Assembly: GCF_000153705.1 (NCBI RefSeq)
Contig: NZ_DS022272.1
Span: 819,765-883,764, forward strand
Source: Fulvimarina pelagi HTCC2506
GTDB taxonomy: Bacteria; Pseudomonadota; Alphaproteobacteria; Rhizobiales; Rhizobiaceae
Length of the DNA stretch: 64,000 bases
Direction of reading: 5' to 3'
Under the pieces are notes generated by a model. It saw only the letters and a program-made list of their open reading frames with translations, had not been told where the DNA came from and ran no database searches. Below are positions 1 through 8,304 of the stretch, piece by piece. The translations under genes were made by a program, and so were the position numbers. Numbering within the stretch: position 1 is the stretch's first letter; every line of letters starts with the position of its first letter.

Positions 1-645
1 CCCTACGAGGGCGACGAAGGCAAGCCGTCCACCGGTTGGCATGCGGAATTCGCCGACTTCAACAACGATACGAATTTCGATCTCTTCATCGCCAAGGGCA
101 ATGTCGAGGCGATGCCCGACTTCGCGCGCTACGACCCGGACAATCTGCTGATGGGCGATTTCGAGGGCGCCTACACCGAACGGGGCGATGCCGCCGGACT
201 CGCCCTTCCGACCAAGGGGCGCGGCGCGCTGGTCGCCGACTTCAACCTCGACGGCGCGCTCGATCTCCTGGTGGTCAATCGTAGCGGCCAGGCGAGCCTC
301 TTCCGCAATCGAGGCGGCATCGCCGAACACGGAACAAGGCCGCTCGGTAATTTCCTCCATGTCGCGCTGAAACAGTCCGGCGGCAACCGGGATGCGATCG
401 GCGCGAAGCTCGCAGTGCGCATCGGCGCGCGGACGCTGATGCGGACCATCGATATCGGCGGTGGTCATGCATCCGGAACCAGCGGTTTCGTGCATCTCGG
501 GCTCGGCGTCGCCGAGCGCGCTCAGATCCGCGTGCAATGGCCGGACGGCGAGTGGAGCCACCCCTACCGGGTCTTCGCGAATAATTTCGTCCTGATCGAT
601 CGCGAGGAAGACGCCGCACGCTACTGGTATCCGGCGGAAGACTGA
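1..645 (+). CDS. FG-GAP/VCBS repeat protein with ASPIC/UnbV C-terminal domain (5' truncated by window)
   Basis: The reading frame is open from the first base, so only the C-terminal 214 residues are present. Two Asp-rich FG-GAP/VCBS calcium-binding-like repeats are visible: ADFNNDTNFDLFIAKGN near the window edge and ADFNLDGALDLLVVN about 60 residues later. They are followed by an ASPIC/UnbV domain, with GAKLAVRIG, IGGGHASG and a closing VQWPDGEW. This architecture is known as the CRTAC1/UnbV family of predicted exported beta-propeller proteins; the biochemical function of bacterial members is mostly unknown. A signal peptide, if any, lies outside the window. A strong inverted repeat follows the stop. 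Confidence 0.85.
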   Translation, partial: PYEGDEGKPSTGWHAEFADFNNDTNFDLFIAKGNVEAMPDFARYDPDNLLMGDFEGAYTERGDAAGLALPTKGRGALVADFNLDGALDLLVVNRSGQASLFRNRGGIAEHGTRPLGNFLHVALKQSGGNRDAIGAKLAVRIGARTLMRTIDIGGGHASGTSGFVHLGLGVAERAQIRVQWPDGEWSHPYRVFANNFVLIDREEDAARYWYPAED

Positions 646-658
646 GCAGGAAAAGACA

Positions 659-692
659 AAGCCCTCGGCGTGGGAGGATCGCCGAGGGCGTT
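659..692. terminator. Bidirectional intrinsic terminator
   Basis: A perfect 10-bp inverted repeat (GCCCTCGGCG at 661-670 and CGCCGAGGGC at 680-689, 9-nt loop) sits between two convergent genes. On the minus strand the stem is followed by a T-rich tail (TTTGTCTTTTC); on the plus strand by only three Ts. It probably serves both genes. Confidence 0.7.
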
Positions 693-716
693 TACGGGTG
701 CCGGGAGTGCTACGAC

Positions 717-1064
717 TTATTCGGCGATTAGCGATGCACGGAGATCGGGCTTCTTGGCGATGGAGAGCGTGTCGCCCGAGCGCTTGATCGTGACGAACTC
801 TGCTTCGCTGTTGGCCTGGCCAGGCACTTCGACGGTCATTGACTGGCCGTCCCGCAGGTTGGCGCGCGTGCGGATAGGACGCTGGCTGTCCTCTGCCGAG
901 AGCGTCGCGACGACTTCGAATTCGCCGGCTGTCTCGGTGTAGTAGACGGAGCCGTTGACGCCGCCGAGCGACACGGCGTGTCCCTGATTGGCGGCGATGT
1001 CGTCCGCCAGCGCGGGCATGGAAAGGGCGAGGGTCGTAGCAGCTGCGAAAAGAGCGGTTCTCAT
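717..1064 (-). CDS. Small exported protein of unknown function
   Basis: The 115-residue protein begins with a clear Sec signal peptide (MRTALFAAATTLALSMPALA, probable cleavage after ALA before DD), leaving a periplasmic domain of about 95 residues. The mature part has no cysteines or recognisable catalytic motif and looks beta-rich. The start is preceded by AGGA at suitable spacing. It is convergent with the preceding gene and ends just before the shared terminator. No function can be assigned. Confidence 0.75.
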   Translation of the reverse strand: MRTALFAAATTLALSMPALADDIAANQGHAVSLGGVNGSVYYTETAGEFEVVATLSAEDSQRPIRTRANLRDGQSMTVEVPGQANSEAEFVTIKRSGDTLSIAKKPDLRASLIAE

Positions 1065-1371
1065 ATCTGGATGTCCTGATCGAATGAGCGGGTGCAGCGT
1101 CGATGCCCCGGTCGGGCCCGAAAATTACTGGCCGCCCCGCTCGACTTCCAAGCTATCCAGCCATGCTGCGCTGCACAATACGCTGAGCCTGCCTTCTCAG
1201 TATGTCTCGATTTCGCCAGGCGCATAACTCGCCGCATCGGGTAGGGTTGGTCTCTACCGTTTGGGTGAGAGACTATTCCCGGTAGGCTCTTCTGCAATCC
1301 GGGGCAGGATTTAATGCCCCGGAACGCAGGAACAGTCCTATCCGAATTGCGCTCAGCCACGACCGACGCGT
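1065..1371. other. Intergenic region, no gene seen
   Basis: About 307 bases between two leftward genes. An open frame on the minus strand (1061-1360) has an Arg/Ser/Cys-rich, low-complexity translation with no domain resemblance, and is judged non-coding. The stretch presumably holds the promoter of the downstream exported-protein gene; no clear -35/-10 pair was found. Confidence 0.5.
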
Positions 1372-4300
1372 TCAGGTCATCTCAATAATATCCGCATCGC
1401 TACCCAACCGATCCTTCGCGATCTCCACCACGCTGCGATGATGGGCGAAGAGGATCGGCTGCATGTGCTCGCTGGCATCGGCCAGCGTCTGAAGCCCCGC
1501 CGCCGTGCGTTCGTCGTCGAAGGTCTGGAAGATATCGTCGCCGACGAAGGGGATCGGCTCGTTGCGGGTTGCGTAGTCCTCGATGAAGGCGAGGCGAAGG
1601 GCGAGGTAAAGCTGGTCGCGGGTCCCGTCGCTGAGATCGTTGATCCGCAGCCGCTCGCCGTTCTTCCGAACCGTGATAAGTCTGGCCACGTCGTTCTCGT
1701 CGAACTGCTGGGAGAGCGAGGGAAAGGCGCCGTCGGTGAGGCGGCTCATGCGTTCGCCGGCCCGGCGCATCAACGGCGCGTCCTGGCTCTGGCGATGTTT
1801 GTCGAGGGTGGCCGAGACGAGATTGGCTGCGATCTTCAGGACCGCCCAGCGGCGGGCGAGGTCGAGCATCTCGGCTTCCACCGCCTTCTGCTCGAAGACA
1901 GCGCCCTCGGCGCCCTGGCCGCGCGACAGCGCCTCCTTCTCGTTCCTCTTTTCGCGGAGTTCGGCATAGGTCTCGTTGGACCGGGCCGTGAGATCGCGCT
2001 CCTCGGATTCAGTTTCCGCAAGATCCAGATCGGCGCGCGAGGGATCGAAGCCTTCGAGCGCCTGCCGCACCTCGGCTTCCGTCCATGCGGGGGCGATGTC
2101 GACGAGGCGCGCGCGCGATTGCGTTGCCGCGTCCCGCAGGCGATCCCGTTCGCCGAGACGCCGGATCAGCTCCTCGGGCTCTGCACCCTCCGGACAGGGT
2201 GCGAGAAGGTTCGTCAGGTGGGTCTCGGCCGCGTACGCCGCGCTCTGCCGGTGTTCGAGATCGCGCCGCGCGCGCTCGAGCGCTGTCCAGCGTTCGGCTA
2301 ATTTGGCTTTCGCGCTGGAGGCGGTCTCGCTCGCCTCTTCGAGCTCTTCGACGGCCCGCTCGGCGGAAAGCTCGGCCAGGGATGGGGCTATGGCGGAAAC
2401 GAGGGCGCGGGTCAAGTTCTCGAACCGTCCGGCGTCCCGCTCCATGCCGCGAACGCGCTCCTGCCGGTTGACCCGCTGGCGTTCGATGCCGGGGAGCTCG
2501 CGCCAGAGCGCGATCACCGCCTCCGCTTCGTCCGGCGCTCCGCCGTCCACCAATCCCAATGCCGCGAAGGCCGCGTCCGCCTCGCTGCGCCAAGCCTCCA
2601 TGCGCTTGGCGATTTCGGCAATCTGGCTCTCCAGCCGCTCTATCCGTCGCTGAACGTCGCTTTTGCGCTCGGCGTGGCCGCGGCTTTCCAGCCAGGCATC
2701 CGTCACCTCGTAGATCCGTTGCTCGACGGCGCGCAGGAGCGGCAGCGTCGCGAGCGACTCGGGATCGTCGATCCAGAGCTGCTTGGCGAGGGCGAGGAGG
2801 GCGGTCCGCAGATCCTCTTCGCGCCGTTCGGTCGAGGCCAACCGGTCGGCAAGGCTTTCGTTCTCGCGATGGGCCGCGCGAAGGTCGCGCATCGCCTTGA
2901 GCCAGACGATCATCCTGTCCGGTTCGGCGGCGTCGATCCCAAGCGCGGCGAACGGGGCGGCGAAATCGGACCGAAGACGGTCTCGTTCGGCGTATCGTGC
3001 GGCCAGCGCTTCGTCGAGCGCTGTCGCTTCGGATTGAAGGTCGACATTCCGGGCAGTGAGATCCGTATAGCGCTGGACGCGTTCGACATCGGCGAAGGCG
3101 GCGTCCGCGAGCCCGTCCGCTCCGCGGACCCGCGCGGTGAACGTCTCGACGAGGGCGAGCGCCCCGGCAGGATCGAGGCGCTCGCCGGTGCCGAGTGTCG
3201 AAGCTGCAATCGGACGGAAGGCTTCGTCGCGTTCCCGCCGCGCCGCAGCGATGCTCTCCCGCGAGGGAATGTCACCGCCGCGTTCGGTCTCGCGAAGTTG
3301 TCTCGCATTTCGCGCGATCTGGTCGCGGAGCCGGGCAAGCGCGGCTTCGTCTTTCTCGATCGCGCGATCGCTGGCTTTGAGCCGTTCGGCCACTTCGGAC
3401 ACTCCTTCAGCCGAGGGAAGGGCCATCGCCGTGAGGGCGTCGAAGTCGGCGACGGCCGGATCGAGGCCGAGCGCCGCGTCGCGAATGCGGCGCGCCTCGG
3501 TGCGATGCTCGAGATCGAGATCGCGCGCTTTTTCGACCGCCTCGATCTCCGGCCGCAGGGCTGCGAGACGGTCCCTGTGCGGCTTCGGGTCGGCGAGGCG
3601 GCCGGACGGCGCCTGACGGTCGAGCGCCGCCTCGTTCTCGCGCTCTTCGGCGAGCTGCTTTTCGAGGCCGGCCCGGTCCCGCATCAGGCTTCGGCCATGC
3701 TCGGCCAACTGCTCGGAGCGGGCGAGGGCGGCATCGGTCGGTTGTTCGGGCAGGCCGGCTTCGCTTGAAAGCCCCAGACGTTTCAGCCTCTCCTCGATGT
3801 CGTGGGCGAAGCCGCGCTGTTCGCGGGCGACCGCCGGCAGGTCTTCCTTCGTCTTACGATAGTTTCCAAGCTGCTCGTGAAGGGCGCTGATCGCCTTGCC
3901 GTGGTCGAGCACGTTCTGGTCGACCGCGATCTCGGCGACGGCCTCTTCGGCATCTCGGATTCGCCCCGTTGCCTCCTCGAGGGCCTTTGCCGAAAGAATG
4001 CGGTCGTCCAGCGCCTTTTCGAGCGCTCCGGCATAGCCCTGCTTGAGGTCCCTTAGGTCGTCGTGGGCTACGAGCTTGCGCAGTGTCGCGTCGATTTCGC
4101 CGATCACCGGACCGAGCTTCTTCATGGTGGAGAGTTCCTGGCGGCGTTGCATCAGCGAGGCGAGCCGTTCCTTCTCCTCCTCGTGCTGGCGTTCCAGCCG
4201 CTCGATTTCGGCATTGAGCGCCTTCCAGTCGCCGGCGCGCAGCTCTGTCTCGCGCACTCTTTGCCGGGCCGCGTCCCAGCGTTTGGAAAGTTCGTTGAAC

Positions 4301-4845
4301 TCTTTCGTGCTCGCTCGTGGCGCGTAGAGGTCCGAGGCGTCGGCTTCGAATTGCGCGCGCAGCTCGCGAAGCCCTGTCAGGCCTGAGGCTGCGGCGAAGA
4401 GACTGCCGCCGAGTTCGCCGTCGCTCGCGAGCATTGCCTCGGCACCGGCGCGGAGCCGGTCGGAGTCGAGACCGAAGGCGCTTTCGAAGACCTGTCTGTT
4501 CAGCCCGCCCAGGAAGCTCGCGAGAGTGTCGTCGCGCAGCGGTGTCTCGGTGTCGTCGTCAGCGAGCAGCGTCGCCTTGTTGCCACGGCGGCGGCGAAAG
4601 GCGAGCTCGGACCCGTCGCGCGCTGCGATCGTCGCGGCGATCCGCAGAGCGTCCGCCCGATGCAGGAAGTCGTGCGTCTTCTGGTGCGGAAAGCCGAAGA
4701 GCAGCGAAGACAGCGCCGAGAGGGTCGTCGACTTGCCGGCTTCGTTCGGCCCGTAGACGATGTGAAGTCGCGCGTCGGGCCGGAACGCGATCTCGCGATC
4801 TTCGAAGGCGCCGAAGCGCAGGAGATGGAGGCGCTTGAACCGCAT
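1372..4845 (-). CDS. SbcC/YhaN-like AAA ATPase (DNA repair ATPase)
   Basis: The 1157-residue protein has an SMC/Rad50-like layout. Walker A GPNEAGKST is at residues 32-40, followed by a very long Glu/Arg/Ala-rich coiled-coil-prone middle. The C-terminal lobe has an ABC signature starting LSDGTRDQ near residue 1071 and a Walker B-like FVGDDIF ending near 1106. The N-terminus MRFKRLHLLRFGAFEDREI is typical of the AAA_27/YhaN group. It starts 9 nt after the stop of the upstream SbcD-like nuclease, so the two almost certainly form an operon and a nuclease-ATPase complex acting on DNA ends or hairpins. It differs from classical SbcC by having no obvious CxxC zinc hook in mid-protein. The ATPase identity is sure; the substrate is inferred. 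Confidence 0.9.
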   Translation of the reverse strand: MRFKRLHLLRFGAFEDREIAFRPDARLHIVYGPNEAGKSTTLSALSSLLFGFPHQKTHDFLHRADALRIAATIAARDGSELAFRRRRGNKATLLADDDTETPLRDDTLASFLGGLNRQVFESAFGLDSDRLRAGAEAMLASDGELGGSLFAAASGLTGLRELRAQFEADASDLYAPRASTKEFNELSKRWDAARQRVRETELRAGDWKALNAEIERLERQHEEEKERLASLMQRRQELSTMKKLGPVIGEIDATLRKLVAHDDLRDLKQGYAGALEKALDDRILSAKALEEATGRIRDAEEAVAEIAVDQNVLDHGKAISALHEQLGNYRKTKEDLPAVAREQRGFAHDIEERLKRLGLSSEAGLPEQPTDAALARSEQLAEHGRSLMRDRAGLEKQLAEERENEAALDRQAPSGRLADPKPHRDRLAALRPEIEAVEKARDLDLEHRTEARRIRDAALGLDPAVADFDALTAMALPSAEGVSEVAERLKASDRAIEKDEAALARLRDQIARNARQLRETERGGDIPSRESIAAARRERDEAFRPIAASTLGTGERLDPAGALALVETFTARVRGADGLADAAFADVERVQRYTDLTARNVDLQSEATALDEALAARYAERDRLRSDFAAPFAALGIDAAEPDRMIVWLKAMRDLRAAHRENESLADRLASTERREEDLRTALLALAKQLWIDDPESLATLPLLRAVEQRIYEVTDAWLESRGHAERKSDVQRRIERLESQIAEIAKRMEAWRSEADAAFAALGLVDGGAPDEAEAVIALWRELPGIERQRVNRQERVRGMERDAGRFENLTRALVSAIAPSLAELSAERAVEELEEASETASSAKAKLAERWTALERARRDLEHRQSAAYAAETHLTNLLAPCPEGAEPEELIRRLGERDRLRDAATQSRARLVDIAPAWTEAEVRQALEGFDPSRADLDLAETESEERDLTARSNETYAELREKRNEKEALSRGQGAEGAVFEQKAVEAEMLDLARRWAVLKIAANLVSATLDKHRQSQDAPLMRRAGERMSRLTDGAFPSLSQQFDENDVARLITVRKNGERLRINDLSDGTRDQLYLALRLAFIEDYATRNEPIPFVGDDIFQTFDDERTAAGLQTLADASEHMQPILFAHHRSVVEIAKDRLGSDADIIEMT

Positions 4846-4854
4846 GGCTTTGGT

Positions 4855-6093
4855 CTAGGCCTCGATCTCGACACGGGCGAGCAGCACCTCGCGGGCCTCC
4901 GCCAAGAGGTCGTCCGTCGTGCCGAGAGGCGTCTCGCCGCTTCCGATCCCGCCTGGCAGTTTGGCGGCGATCTGGCGAACGATGTCGTCCACCTCTTGGC
5001 GGCGTTCTTCGTCGCCCAGTACCTCGGCCAGCATTGCCTCAATATCGATCGAGCGGTCGATCGCTGGGATCGCTTCGTCGGTCGGTGCAGTCGCGCTCAC
5101 GACAAGCTTTTCGAGCCAGGCATCGGGATGATGATGGTGGCAGGCCGCCTCGATCTCGTCGGCGAGCATCACGCGGTTCGCGACGAGCTTGCGGCGGAAA
5201 CGGCACGTTCCGGTGAGTTCGATGCGCATGGCGAGAAGCCGCTCGCCTGCCGCCTCCGCCTCGGCTTCGAAGGCTGCCGCGACCGCATGGGCGATGGTGC
5301 CCGGCTCTTCGTGATCGCTGATGTCGACGACGAGATGCGACCATCGGGCCTCGTCCAGAACCACCGGCTCGATCCCCTGCACCCGTCCGTCCTCGACGGA
5401 CACGAGCACGGCGCCTTTCGCCCCGGTCTCGCGGATGCTGCGGCCCTGGAGATTGCCCGGGAAGACGATGTGCGGGTCCTCGCTGACGATCTCGAATTCG
5501 TGGACATGGCCGAGCGCCCAGTAGTCGTAGCCGCGATTGCGAAGGTCCTCGGCAGAACAGGGCGCGTAGACGTCGTGCGGCGGGCGGCCGGTCAGCGATG
5601 TGTGCAGGACGCCGATGTTGAAGAGACCGGCGATTGGAGCGGGATAGGCGAGGGCGAGGTTTTCCTGTGCCGCCCGTTCGGCAAAACCCTGGCCATGGAG
5701 CGCGACATCGAGGTGGTCGAACCGGATTGTGGCCGCCTTGTTGGTCGGGAACTGCTGGACGCTGTCCGGCAGCGGCACGCTCTTGGTGACGACGCTTTCC
5801 GCATCGTGGTTGCCCCGAAGAAAGACGACCTGAATGTTCGCCTTGGCGAGCCGCGCGACCTCGCGGTTGAAGAAAAGGCCGACGGAATTGTCCTTCCATT
5901 CGCCGTCGTAGACGTCGCCGGCGATCACCAGAAAATCCACCTGCCGGTCGATCGCCTGGTTGACGAGCTTGGTGAACGCGCCGCGCGTCGCCTGCGCAAA
6001 CCGAGCTGCGATCGCCGCGTCCTTGACGGCAAGGCTTTGGAACGGGCTGCCGAGGTGGAGGTCGGCGGCGTGGATGAAGGTGAAGCTCGACAA
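4855..6093 (-). CDS. SbcD/YhaO-like metallophosphoesterase (DNA repair exonuclease)
   Basis: The 412-residue protein has all calcineurin-type nuclease motifs: HAADLHLGS (D11, H13), AGDVYDG (D60), RGNHDAES (N95, H96), H164 in GVLHTS, and ALGHVHEFE (H196, H198). This is the Mre11/SbcD family. The C-terminal 150 residues are the usual less conserved capping/partner-binding part. It is the first gene of a two-gene unit with the SbcC-like ATPase 9 nt downstream. The known activity of the family is Mn-dependent ATP-stimulated cleavage of double-strand ends and hairpins; that the pair acts this way here is inference. Confidence 0.9.
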   Translation of the reverse strand: MSSFTFIHAADLHLGSPFQSLAVKDAAIAARFAQATRGAFTKLVNQAIDRQVDFLVIAGDVYDGEWKDNSVGLFFNREVARLAKANIQVVFLRGNHDAESVVTKSVPLPDSVQQFPTNKAATIRFDHLDVALHGQGFAERAAQENLALAYPAPIAGLFNIGVLHTSLTGRPPHDVYAPCSAEDLRNRGYDYWALGHVHEFEIVSEDPHIVFPGNLQGRSIRETGAKGAVLVSVEDGRVQGIEPVVLDEARWSHLVVDISDHEEPGTIAHAVAAAFEAEAEAAGERLLAMRIELTGTCRFRRKLVANRVMLADEIEAACHHHHPDAWLEKLVVSATAPTDEAIPAIDRSIDIEAMLAEVLGDEERRQEVDDIVRQIAAKLPGGIGSGETPLGTTDDLLAEAREVLLARVEIEA

Positions 6094-6199
6094 GGGTGGA
6101 ACTCGTGACGCGGATGCAGGCGAATCGAGCCCTATCCTACATGATCCGCCGACGCGAGAGACAGGGTCCCGTCTAGGTTTTCCAGCGTCTTATCGGATT

Positions 6200-7129
6200 T
6201 CAGCCGCTCGGTGTAAGCGGCGTTTCGGCAATGGTCGCCTCGCGCTTTGCGACTTGTCGTTCCCGAAAGAAGATGAAGAGGCCGGAGCCGATGATGACGA
6301 AGGCGCCGAGAAGCGTCGTCCACTTCGGAAACTCGTCGAAGAACAGGAAGCCAAAGAGCGTCGCCCAGGGCAGCATCGTATATTGCAGCGGCGCGATGGT
6401 CGCCGCGTCGCCCAGCTTGAAAGCCCGCGTCACGCAGAGATGGGCTGCGAGCGCGACCACGCCAAGGAAGCTGAGTGCAAGGAATCCGGCCACGGTTAGC
6501 GGCGTCCAGGCGACGAGCGACAGGACGATACCCGCGGCCAGCGCGCCCACCGTCTGCCAGAAGACGAGCACCGAGTCGGGCGTTTCGCGAAGCGAGCGGG
6601 TCGTCAGCATCATCAGCGCGAAAGCGAGGCTGCCGAAGATCGCGATCGGCGCCCCGCCGGAAAAGGTTTCAGCTGAGGGCTGCAGGACGATCAACACGCC
6701 GCCGAAGCCGATGAGGATCGCCGTCCATCGGCGCAGTCCCACGGTCTCGCCCAGAAGAAGCGGCGCCAGCGCTGCGACGAAGATCGGCGCCGCCAGCCAA
6801 TAGGAGAGCGTTGCGGCGAGCGGTAGATAGGCGAGGGCAGCGTAGAAGGCCGTCACCTCCGCAGTCGCGAAAATGGTGCGAAGTATCTGTTGGCCCGGCC
6901 GCTCCACTTTCACGAGCGAGCGGAACCCTACCCGCCAGACCAGTGGTAGGAGAATGATCAGCGCGGCGACGGAGCGGAGCAGGAGAACCTGGCCGACCGA
7001 GTAGGTCTCGACAAGAAATTTGCCGAGGGCGTCGTTCGCCATGAAAAGGAAGATGCCGACCAGCATCATGAGGATGCCGAGCGTCGCCCGGTCCATCCGT
7101 GTCACGATCGATGTCGCGGTCGTATTCAC
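6200..7129 (-). CDS. DMT-superfamily (EamA) transporter
   Basis: The translation carries two EamA repeats and about ten hydrophobic helices in 309 residues, ending in a basic cytoplasmic tail. I place the start at a GTG (7129) preceded by AGGAG with 6-nt spacing. The longer ATG at 7222 would add 31 polar residues and overlap the divergent epimerase start. The substrate is unknown; the family exports amino acids, metabolites or drugs. It is divergent from the aldose epimerase with only about 90 bp between starts, so the two may share a control region. Confidence 0.85.
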   Translation of the reverse strand: MNTTATSIVTRMDRATLGILMMLVGIFLFMANDALGKFLVETYSVGQVLLLRSVAALIILLPLVWRVGFRSLVKVERPGQQILRTIFATAEVTAFYAALAYLPLAATLSYWLAAPIFVAALAPLLLGETVGLRRWTAILIGFGGVLIVLQPSAETFSGGAPIAIFGSLAFALMMLTTRSLRETPDSVLVFWQTVGALAAGIVLSLVAWTPLTVAGFLALSFLGVVALAAHLCVTRAFKLGDAATIAPLQYTMLPWATLFGFLFFDEFPKWTTLLGAFVIIGSGLFIFFRERQVAKREATIAETPLTPSG

Positions 7130-7221
7130 CCTTCGCTCCTCTAACTGCCTGATGCCGGCACTTCGTGTCGCCAGACGAGGCGCTATCGCAGAAGTGCGGG
7201 CGGACGGAAAGGGATGGGACA

Positions 7222-8289
7222 ATGACCGGGTTGCGACGCTATCGCTTCGGCAAGCTTTCGAACGGCGAGGAGGTGGAGGCTTTCGATCTCGAAACCGATG
7301 GGCTCGCGATCACGCTGATGAGCTTCGGTGCGACGCTCCAGGCGATCCGCGTTCCGGACAGCAAGGGCCGGGTAGAGGACGTGACCCTGGGCTACGACGA
7401 ACTTGCGATGTACGAGACCCATCCGCAGCATTTCGGAGTTTCGGTCGGCCGCTTCGCGAACCGTATCGCGAAGGGGCGCTTCAGCCTTGATGGGCGGGAC
7501 TATCAGCTCGAAACGAATAACGGGCCAAACCATCTCCACGGCGGCTCGTACGGCTTCGGCGTCACCAACTGGCGCGTTGCCGAAACGGGCGAGACGCCGC
7601 ATCCCTTCGTCACCTTCGCGCTGACGAGCCCGGACGGGGACGGCGGCTATCCCGGCACGCTTGAAGCCCGCGCGACCTACGCGCTGACGGGCCCGGGCGA
7701 ACTGACACTGACCTATGAGGCTGAGACCGACGCGCCGACGATATGCAATCTCACGAACCACGCATTCTTCAATCTCGGCGGCGCACTGTCTGAGCGCGAC
7801 ATCCTCGGCCACGAACTGACGCTTGCGGCCGATCGCTTCCTGCCGGTGGACGAGACCTGGATTCCGACAGGTGAGGTGCGGCCCGTCGCTGCCACGCCGT
7901 TCGATTTTCGGGAGAAGAAGCTGCTTTCGTCTGGTGTCCGCGACGGCGGCGACACGCAGGTGCGGATTGGACGAGGCTTCGATCATTGCATGGTGCTGGC
8001 GGATGAGACCCGTGCCGAACCGCAATTTGGCGCGCGCATCGAAGACCCTGTGACCGGCCGCGCGATGGAGATGGCGACCACCGCGCCTGGCATCCAGTTC
8101 TACTCCGGCAACTTCCTGAACGGCAGCATTCCGGGAAAGGGCGGCAGGCTCTATCGCATGGGCGATGGCCTCTGCCTGGAGCCGCAGCTCTTTCCCGACA
8201 GTCCGAATCAGCCAAGCTTTCCGTCGGCTCGGCTCGATCCGGGCGAGACCTTCCGGCAGGTCTCGCGCTATCGCTTCTTTACGGCCTGA
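7222..8289 (+). CDS. galM: Aldose 1-epimerase (mutarotase)
   Basis: The 355-residue protein interconverts alpha and beta anomers of hexoses. Family motifs are in order: VGRFANRI near 76, NGPNHLHGG (H104, H106), NLTNHAFFNLGG with catalytic-type H180, the substrate-pocket strand IQFYSGNFL, and the catalytic-base Glu in CLEPQLFPDSPNQ (E320). The start is the ATG at 7222 behind GGAAAGGGATGGG; an in-frame ATG 57 bases upstream has no good ribosome site. It is convergent with putA, 15 bp away. It stands alone, with no galactose operon nearby, suggesting a housekeeping or general sugar role. Confidence 0.93.
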   Translation: MTGLRRYRFGKLSNGEEVEAFDLETDGLAITLMSFGATLQAIRVPDSKGRVEDVTLGYDELAMYETHPQHFGVSVGRFANRIAKGRFSLDGRDYQLETNNGPNHLHGGSYGFGVTNWRVAETGETPHPFVTFALTSPDGDGGYPGTLEARATYALTGPGELTLTYEAETDAPTICNLTNHAFFNLGGALSERDILGHELTLAADRFLPVDETWIPTGEVRPVAATPFDFREKKLLSSGVRDGGDTQVRIGRGFDHCMVLADETRAEPQFGARIEDPVTGRAMEMATTAPGIQFYSGNFLNGSIPGKGGRLYRMGDGLCLEPQLFPDSPNQPSFPSARLDPGETFRQVSRYRFFTA

Positions 8290-8304
8290 TCGGCGCCGAA
8301 AGGC

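Noticed and set aside
1061-1360. 99-codon minus-strand ORF upstream of the small exported protein
   Set aside because: Cys/Arg/Ser-rich translation with no ribosome site or domain; overlaps the start of a better-supported gene.
1438-3768. Long plus-strand ORFs opposite the SbcC-like ATPase
   Set aside because: High GC removes stops from the complementary strand; translations are low-complexity and match no family, while the minus frame has all ATPase motifs.
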